Part shown: in pieces, positions 56,907 through 64,000 of the stretch
Position numbering within the stretch: position 1 is the first letter of the stretch
How the letters are laid out: the number at the start of each line of letters is the position of its first letter
Assembly: GCF_905220565.1 (NCBI RefSeq)
Contig: NC_059406.1
Location: forward strand, 11,046,001-11,110,000
DNA: 64,000 nt
Source of the DNA: Melitaea cinxia
Taxonomy: Eukaryota > Arthropoda > Insecta > Lepidoptera > Nymphalidae
Direction of reading: 5' to 3'
Translations under genes and position numbers: made by a program
Notes under the pieces: model-generated
The model's database searches: none
The model's input: the letters and a program-made list of their open reading frames with translations, nothing else
Told to the model about the DNA's origin: nothing

Positions 56907-58934
56907 TGTATTAATATATAAATTTGAGTCCAATAGCTCACCGGTGACACTGCATAGGCCAGTAAAAATTACAACAGTAACAATCATTTCAAAAAAAGGA
57001 GGCGACTAAAATTTTATTTTATATGGTAGTAGAAAGGAGCATAGGCATATTATTTTTTCAAATTTGAAAAGGACCAAACGAAAAATGTACGAACAAAAAA
57101 CTAATTTTCCATATCAGTTTGTAAATAATTGAATTATGAGATAATAGATATTAAAATACTAGACTATTGAGAGCTTCTCGGACCTTTTTGAAGTCCATAT
57201 AATATACTTTGAATAATTGTATTGACAAAAATCGTACAAGAACAAATCGACTTTTACGTTCACAACTTGACATCATTATTTCTGAATGATTCTGCGTATG
57301 TTCGGAAATTTCGCGAATAATATAATTTTCATTACCCACGATGTTATTCGTCATTAAATTACACCATCGAATTATTATTTAATTAGTCTAGGAAAGAAAA
57401 ATCATTAAACAATATTGCTGCCTGACTGATTCATATCGTTAAATATGAATCATTTTTAGTAACACATTTTTAAAAACCATAAAGCGAGGGTGATTTGACA
57501 ATGAATTTCAAAACAAAAACAATGCTGTAATACATTTTTGCGTAATCTGGCAGAAAACAAAAGTAAAATTAGCGATTAAAAACTAAACATACTATAATTT
57601 ATTTAATGCATAAGATTATTGTAATTATAAAAAGGATTTGATATAAATCTTTATTCGCAGTGTTTGTTAAATATTAGTCGTAATAAAAGACTGCCTGAAG
57701 TAGATCAATGAATAGATACGAATAGCCGCAATCAGTCGCAGTGAAATAGTTAAATCCTGATTAACGGCTAACATAAAAGAATTAGGTCGGTACTCAGCGG
57801 GTGTTATTGTGGTAGATTTGGACAACCCTGTCATGGCAGAGATTAGGGTGGACTAGGGTGTGTCGGTACCGTGAAATGTCGTGCCATTTTACCGCACTGT
57901 GACGTCACGGGCCACTCCTGACATTTCGACTAAAGCAACAAAAGCAGCCCTACCTTCCCTCACTGCTGATAACTGAAAAAACCTTAATAACTTCAGGCTC
58001 TTTGCTTTATTTGCACACGACCACTCGCGCTTTCGCTGTTATATTTTACCTTGGCATTTATGAACATGCCTACTAGCTCCTAAAATTATGTCAAAATGTT
58101 TCGTGTAACAAATGAAATGGTGGACAATAAAAAATATCAAAATAATCACCGCCGAATAAAATACATTTAATAAAAGTGGTGCTTTTTATTGTCTGACACT
58201 TTTTATTTAGTTACCAATGACAAAAAATAAAAATTGAAAATAAAACTGTAAAGCTTTTCTTAAAAGGACACGACCAATAGTTATTTTTCTTTAACCTCAT
58301 ACATATTATAATATCGGTAAATTAATGAATACAATTCATCGGTAGGTATTTACATTAGAAATATAACGTTACTATTTCATAATATTAATTAATATTTTGT
58401 GAAATGGTTCTATTGAGTTTTTATTCAGGGTCGGATAGACCCTTTCTAGTTCCCCGAAATTGAAACAGAAAACTCGGAAACTTTATTACTCGACCACGGC
58501 AAAAACGGTTCTAAATGTAATTGTAATTATCGGATTTATTTACGACACACTACGTAAGCGTATTATTAAATGCGCGTAAAGCGTTTTGAAAGTCTTTCTA
58601 ATAGCATGATCCACATTAAAGCACTAGTTAATTTTTTTCATCTACTAATAGAAATTAAAAATAAATAATGATCTACTATAATGTCTTTTTTTTACAAACA
58701 AGTACAAAAATTTTTGAAATTGCCCAGACAATATCAAGTACAATAGGATTTCATGTCTCTACGTTGTACAAGGTAAACATGTCTACTTAATTGAAAATAA
58801 TATTTTATCGTAAATTATCCTATGTATTAAATACGTGAAGCAAGAAAATTTCGCACACAGATTATAAAGAGAAGAAAATAAAAGAAAACATTACACACAC
58901 CATGTATTTGACACACACGCGCATACGCTGTTTT
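56907..58934. other. AT-rich DNA, no gene recognised
   Basis: A CRE-like palindrome TGACGTCA occurs at about 57900 in a slightly GC-richer stretch (57820-57960). No exon structure seen. Confidence 0.4.
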
Positions 58935-59468
58935 TAACCGACTTCCAAATGTTACATCAGATCTTTTGACCGGGTAGACCGATTTCGACAACTTTTTTTT
59001 GATCGAAAGGTGGTGTGTGTCAATTGGTCCCATTTAAATTTATTTGAGATATAATGCGTTTTTACTTGACGCTTTTTTCGTCGACCTACGTTGTATTATA
59101 CCGCATAACTTTCTACTGGATGTACCGATTTTGATAATTCATTTTTTGTTGGATAGGGGATATTTCTAGTTTGGTACTATGATAAGAAAACCAGGATCTG
59201 ATGATGGGATCCCAGAGAAATCGAGGGAAACTCTCGAAAATCCGCAATAACTTTTTACTGGGTATACCGATTTTGATAATTTTTAATTTAATCGAAAGCT
59301 GGTGTTTATCATGTGGTCACATATAAATTTTATCGAGATCTGAACTACTTTTTGAGCAATCTTTGATAACGCGTAGTTACTTGACTATATTTTCGTCGAT
59401 CTACGTTGTATTACTCGTCGATGTAATTGAAGTCGGGTTTTTTTCGTTTGCGAGCAAACACAATTATT
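58935..59468 (-). repeat. hairpin-ended dispersed repeat, copy I
   Basis: It runs from AACCGACTTCCAAATGTTAC to the GTTTGCGAGCAAAC hairpin and ACAATTATTT. It contains one copy of the ACCAGGATCTGATGATGGGA internal segment that is tandem in copy D. It begins at the same kind of end as copies A and G. Confidence 0.8.
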
Positions 59469-59477
59469 TAAATTATT

Positions 59478-59725
59478 ATCGCAGGGGAACCCATTTACGG
59501 GTGATATCCAGGATGCCCGGGTAGGCATTCCTAGACCGTATGTCGGCTTCAGCACTTGGGGGTGCAATACCGACCAAAACCCCTGCGGGAGCCTTCAACC
59601 GCTTTAATTGGAGGGTTCCGGATCTGCAGGCAACAGGATCCCTCCAGCGACAGGCTGGCCTCAGCGAAAAGGCCAGACTTCTCCTCCATGGGGACTGTCC
59701 GGCTCACCTCTGAACAATCTCGAAC
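59478..59725 (-). repeat. unclassified interspersed repeat abutting copy I
   Basis: A GC-richer segment; the minus strand reads GGTCGGTATTGCACCCCCAA and ACGGTCTAGGAATGCCTACC. It looks like a LINE or SINE fragment by composition and abrupt edges. Open frames on both strands (about 60-74 codons) show no known domain. Confidence 0.4.
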
Positions 59726-59769
59726 TTTTTGTAATTTGTATGAGATGAAGATGTTTTTAAAATAAAGTT

Positions 59770-60620
59770 TCACAAGGTTATTTTTTTTACACCAGCATTG
59801 TTCAAACTTCAGTTCGTAAACTTTTAAACGTAAAATTTATACCTATTTTTTGGTCTAATTTTCTTGTTTTTGTTAATAATGCTTGAGTAGCATTTTAATT
59901 AGGACGACTTATGTATTCCTAACTACCTTGAACAAAAAATAACAATAAAATAAAAAAGAGATATCGTGAAATTTAATATTTAGCTTACGTGGATGATATT
60001 TTCATCACATTTTGAAGAAAAAAAAGCATAATTCAAGAACTACAAGGCCTAGGACTATAAATTTTAGTATTTTTGTTAGATAATAAGTCTCACTACCCCC
60101 ATAACCCGTTGGTCCACTACTTACGGGACACCCTGTATATAAGTTATTATAAGTTTATATAAAAGGATATTTACGATACATTAGTTAGGATGATTTAATT
60201 CAAACTTGCCTAAATAAAAGTCCTTTAAATACAATTTTTGTCATAACAACCAATTAACTGCTAATAGCGTCTGACGTAAACTGATTCGTTAAGAGTAACC
60301 GTATTAAATTATAGAACCAAATTACTTTACTATTATGCGATAGAGCAGAACCAAGACAGTTTCGATTTCCGATCTCAACTTTTGTGAGATCTCTACAGCC
60401 ATATGCATCTGTAACGTCAAAGTATACAAATTTACGATAGATGAATTTATAAACTGCATAAAAACATCAAATAAATACTTCTGTGCTTGGCAAAAAGAAA
60501 GTTCAAGGTTCTCAGATAACATTGGCTTTACAGTCTTAATAAATTATTCAACAATCTATTTGATCCAAGCGCGTGAGAGTACTTACACCTGTAACTTCGA
60601 TGACGCATACTAATAATAAG
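59770..60620. other. AT-rich DNA, nothing recognised
   Basis: No gene or repeat recognised. The minus frame at 60322-60522 shows no family features. Confidence 0.4.
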
Positions 60621-60819
60621 ATAACTAGTGGTCGCCCAGTGGTCGAAATTCGACCATAATTAATTTACATTATAAGTTTGAAAATTATCAAGGTTCTCTT
60701 GTCAAAGACTATTCTTCTATCTTATACTATTAAACGAGCAATTCTTGTCTATATCTATAATCTATCTATATCTATACACATATATATCTATCTATCTATA
60801 CATATATAAAAGCGAAAGG

Positions 60820-61895
60820 TCACTCATCACGAAATCTCCGAAACTATAACACCTGCGAACTTGAAATTTGGCAGGTAGGCTCCTTATAGGACGTAGACAT
60901 CCGCTAAGAACGGATTTTACGAAACTCGACCCCTAAGGGGGTAAATCGGGGGTTGGAAGTTAGTATGAAAGTCCTATGTTTTTGAAGTAAGAGAGTTGAA
61001 ATTTAAAACGTAAGCTCTATAGATAATGAAAAGGTGTCCGAATAATGTATTTTTAGAAATCAAGTCCTTTTTGGGATTAAAACGGGGGATCGTAGGTTGA
61101 TTCACTGATTACGAAATCTCCGAAACTATAACACCTACAAACTTGAAACTTGGCAAGTGGGTTCTTTATAGGGCGTAAACATCCGCTGAGAACGGATTTT
61201 ACAAAACTCGACCCCTAGGGGGGTAAAACGGGGGTTGGAAGTTTGTATGAAAGTCCTATGTTTTTGAAGTAAAAGAATTGAAATTTAAAATGTATGCTCT
61301 ACAGATGGTGAGAAGGTGTCTTAATAATTTATCTTTAGAAATCAACTCCCTTTTGGGGTTAAAACGGGTGATGGTAGGTTGACTCACTCATCACGGAATC
61401 TCCGAAACTATAACAGCCACAAACTTAAAGTTTGCAGGTAGGTTCCTTATACGGCGTAGACATCTACTAAGAACTGATTTTATGAAACTCGACCCCTAAG
61501 GGGTTAAAAGTGGGGTTGAAAGTTTGTATGAAAGTCCTATGTTTTTGAAGTAAGAGACTTGAAATTTAAAAGATATGCTCTATAGATGCGAGAAGGTGTT
61601 CGAATAATGTATCTTTAAAAATGAACACCCTTTTGGGGTTAAAACGGGGTTGGTAGGTTGACGCACTCATCACAAAATCTCCGAAACTATAACAGCTATA
61701 AACTTGAAATTTGGCAGGTAGGTTCCTTATAGTGCTTAGACATTCGCTAAGAACGTATTTTACGAAACTCGACCTCTAAGGGGATAAAACGGGGGTTGGA
61801 AGTTTGTATGAAAGTCCTATATTTTTGAAGTAAGAGACTTGAAATTTACAATGTATGCTCTATGGATGGTGAGGAGTTGTCCAAATAATGCATCG
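60820..61895 (+). repeat. 282-bp tandem repeat, about 3.8 units
   Basis: The landmark ATCTCCGAAACTATAAC occurs at 60834, 61116, 61398 and 61677 (periods 282, 282, 279). Each unit also has GAACGGATTTTACGAAACTC, CCCCTAAGGGGG and AAGTCCTATGTTTTTGAAGT. Units differ by several per cent. Reverse-oriented relatives are at 44720-46700. Confidence 0.92.
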
Positions 61896-61898
61896 TGA

Positions 61899-62444
61899 TC
61901 TATATATATATAAGAGAAAGGTCGCTGACTTACTCATCACGAGAACTCAAAAACCGCTGGATGGTCCCATCCACCCAGGATGGACAAAGATGAAATTTGG
62001 CAGGGGGGGGGGGGTAGATTATAGTTAGTAGATTTTCGCTAAGAACGGATTTTGTGATTTTACACCGCTAAGGGGGTTTAATTGGGGATGATAGTTTGTA
62101 TCAAACGTATACAGCAGCTATAAGTTCGCCTGATAGGTTATTTAAAAAAATAATTTGCGTTAAAAATCTTAATAGTACATATCTTCATAACTATGCGAAC
62201 GTAGTCGCGGGTAACAGTTGTAGTAACAGGTATTATAAAACAAAGTCCCCAAAAGTGTATGTGATCGATTCCCTCAAAATCTACTGAACGGATTTTTATG
62301 CGGTTTCACCAATGGAGAGAGGGCTTCAAGAGGAAGGTTTACGAAACGGCTAAGCCGATTTTGATGATAGTTTCACTGGAGGTTTACCGGGAAAACTTTG
62401 TGACACACTGATTTCAACGCGAGCGAAGCCGCGGGCACAGCTAG
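61899..62444 (+). mobile_element. non-autonomous Helitron nested in the composite element
   Basis: It starts TCTATATATATATAAGAGAA after A61898 and ends GCGAAGCCGCGGGCACAG-CTAG before T62445. It contains a run of ten Gs (about 62005-62014) and the ACCGCTGGATGGTCCC segment. Confidence 0.85.
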
Positions 62445-62739
62445 TAATTTATATAAAATCGAAAAATATTATTTATATTTTACCTTTTTTTGAGTTTTTA
62501 TATTTAAGTATTTATATTTTTTATCCTTGTCGGTAAAAAAAAAATACTATTCATATTTTATAAATATGTAATTTGTATTTAAATACGATTTCCAAAAAAC
62601 ACGATTGACTAAAAATACCGAGCTAAGCTCGGTCCTAATAATAAACAAAAGAGTATAATTATATGCATCTGTGTGTCAAATACATAGGTAGTGCGTGTAA
62701 TGCTTTTTTTTATTGATTTAATAATAATTATAATAAATA

Positions 62740-62880
62740 ATATATTCTTTATTGTACACTAAAATATAAACAAACAGTAGTAACTAAAAAAAAAAGATGT
62801 ACAAAGGTGATCTTATCGCTGAAGAGCGATTTCTTCCAGATAACCTTTGGGCACACGACACGATATAGTAGTGACGGATA
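62740..62880 (-). repeat. possible LINE 3' UTR fragment
   Basis: ATCTTATCGCTGAAGAGCGA and TTCTTCCAGATAACC resemble 50690-50755 in layout. Short and uncertain. Confidence 0.3.
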
Positions 62881-62981
62881 GGAAATGTACAATATTCTTA
62901 AGGATGAATAAAAATAGTGTATGATAGATTCAATAATTCATACGCATACACATATAAAAATATCTATACATAAATTACCTG

Positions 62982-63178
62982 ACCCGGCGAACTTCGTATC
63001 GCCAAACAGTCGATTCTTTAATTTAATTTTATTTTTTTTTAGAATTTTTCTCTCCGTAAGAACCATCCTCGTACTTCAAGGAATATTTTAAAAAAAGAAT
63101 TAGCGAAATCGGTCCAACCGTTCTCGAGTTTTGCGCTTAGCAACACATTCAGCGACTCATTTTTATATTATAGAATAA
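62982..63178 (-). mobile_element. Helitron-like fragment
   Basis: CTGACCCGGCGAACTTCGTA near 62990 matches the 3' end of the 10295 family (GACCTTGCGAACTTCGTACC). The rest (AAATCGGTCCAACCGTTCTC, GCGACTCATTTTTATATTAT) is typical interspersed filler. Both ends are decayed. Confidence 0.45.
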
Positions 63179-63299
63179 TCATAAATACATACAAGTATCC
63201 ATACATCAATAATCAAGATAGTATAATATACGTGTATAAATGTAAAATATATTGATATGTATGTTTAAATTCTGAATATTATTATATGTTAAGGGACAT

Positions 63300-64000
63300 T
63301 ACTTCTTTAGACGGTGCTTAAAATAGGCTGGAGTAGAAGCACGTCTTATTGGAAGCGGAAGAGAATTCTAAAGGCGGACAGCTTTAGCAGTGAAGGAATT
63401 AGAATAGAAGGAGCATCCTTCTATATGGGAAGGAACTTTTAGAAGTAAATTGGAATCAGATCTAAGGGAACATTCATGGAAGTTGCTAAGATACGTGAGC
63501 CGTTCTTAGGCAGGTATTGAGGGGCATCAGGATTAAAAAGTACACAGTAAAGTAGGGAGAGTACATGAGTATTTCTGCGAAAACGAATCGGGAGCCGATA
63601 CACACACTACACATACACTTGAGTATCTTGCGGAAATCGGAGACGTGGTCATATTTGCGAAGCCCAAATACGAACCGTATACAAAGATTCTGGAGTCGCT
63701 CAAGCTTATTCAGTTGCTCTTCTGTAAGATCTAAGAAACATGCATCTGCATAGTCAAGAATCGGTAAAAGGAGTGATTGTGCTAATGCAATTTTAGTAGG
63801 CAAAGGAAGAAAGAATTGAAGACGACGAAATGCAAATATCTTTCTTCTGAGTTCAGTTAATTGAGATGACCAGGAGAGAAACTGATCTAGAGTTACTCCC
63901 AAATTCTTAACTTTCTTGCTGTAGTTCAGAATAGTATTGTTAAATACTACAGGTAGTATAAGTGACCAAGCTATACAACTGATCAAGAATACAATACAAT
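63300..64000 (-). mobile_element. CR1-like non-LTR retrotransposon, 3' part, continues past the window
   Basis: The minus strand encodes a non-LTR reverse-transcriptase C-terminal region. KKVKNLGVTLDQFLSW is the typical LGVxLDxxLSW motif, followed by FRRLQFFLPLPTKIALAQSL, ILDYADACFLDLT and KLERLQNLCIRFVFGLRKYD. The frame then breaks, and a region corresponding to the C-terminal tail follows with stops down to about 63300. The FADD motif would lie to the right of the window. Confidence 0.8.
63486..63986 (-). pseudogene. CR1-like RT C-terminal fragment
   Basis: 166-codon open frame; the last 40 or so codons (from CSVCIGSRF onward) are out of the family frame, so there is a frameshift near 63610. 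The 5' part runs off the window edge. Not a host gene. Confidence 0.8.

Larger units (their letters stand above)
60720..62635 (+). mobile_element. composite Helitron-like element with terminal hairpin
   Basis: It starts TCTTATACTATTAAACGAGC after A60719 and ends with the hairpin ACCGAGCT-A-AGCTCGGT (62617-62633). A related uninterrupted sequence at 56360-56400 (ACTTCTATAATAATAAAC) shows the empty site, so the insertion lies between A and T as expected for Helitrons. It contains a 282-bp tandem array and a second complete Helitron. Confidence 0.75.

Noticed and set aside
57895..57905. CRE site TGACGTCA as a promoter
   Set aside because: A single 8-bp palindrome without an exon or start site nearby is expected by chance in 64 kb.

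Overview
The window looks like AT-rich nuclear DNA from a moth or butterfly (Lepidoptera). The evidence is one recognisable spliced protein gene with long introns, no bacterial-style gene packing, and a dense set of repeats of lepidopteran type. These repeats are Helitrons starting with TC and ending in CTAG between A and T, RTE-clade LINEs with (ATGATG) tails, tRNA-headed SINEs, CR1-like LINE fragments and hairpin repeats. I cannot name the species. Family names rest on recalled sequence features, not on a database search.

The only cellular protein gene I can support lies on the minus strand. It is the 5' part of an ATP8B-type P4-ATPase (phospholipid flippase). Five coding exons (28297-28330, 9473-9531, 8611-8823, 5053-5258, 2152-2282) join in frame with canonical splice sites and give the first 214 codons, through TM1/TM2 and the DGET actuator motif. 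The rest of the gene lies beyond position 1. Intron 1 is 18.8 kb and holds most of the transposons between 10 and 27 kb. A GC/CpG-rich block at 24.17-24.54 kb inside it may be an alternative promoter.

0-10 kb: exons 2-5, a SINE nested in a hairpin repeat, and a perfect 23-bp hairpin. 10-22 kb: a Helitron with a nested SINE, two broken RTE LINEs, a Helitron with an internal duplication, and a 118-bp satellite. 22-36 kb: AT-rich intron and upstream DNA with Helitrons and SINEs; exon 1 is at 28.3 kb. 36.0-43.5 kb: a nested structure. A PIF/Harbinger-like element (39-bp TIR, TTA target duplication, transposase remnant) contains a TTAA-flanked element. That in turn contains a palindromic array of six tRNA-Thr-like genes in 308-bp units, old LINE fragments and a foldback MITE. 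Two further diverged tRNA units lie at 44.2-44.6 kb. 44.7-46.7 kb: a 1.28-kb (TTCTR)n microsatellite inside a Helitron-like repeat; its long open frames are not genes. 47-64 kb: Helitron-like elements, hairpin repeats, a 62-bp templated copy insertion, a composite Helitron with 282-bp tandem repeats, and a CR1-like LINE fragment running off the right edge.

The most unusual part is the palindromic tRNA array inside a transposon-like insertion. All copies lack the near-universal U33 in the anticodon loop.
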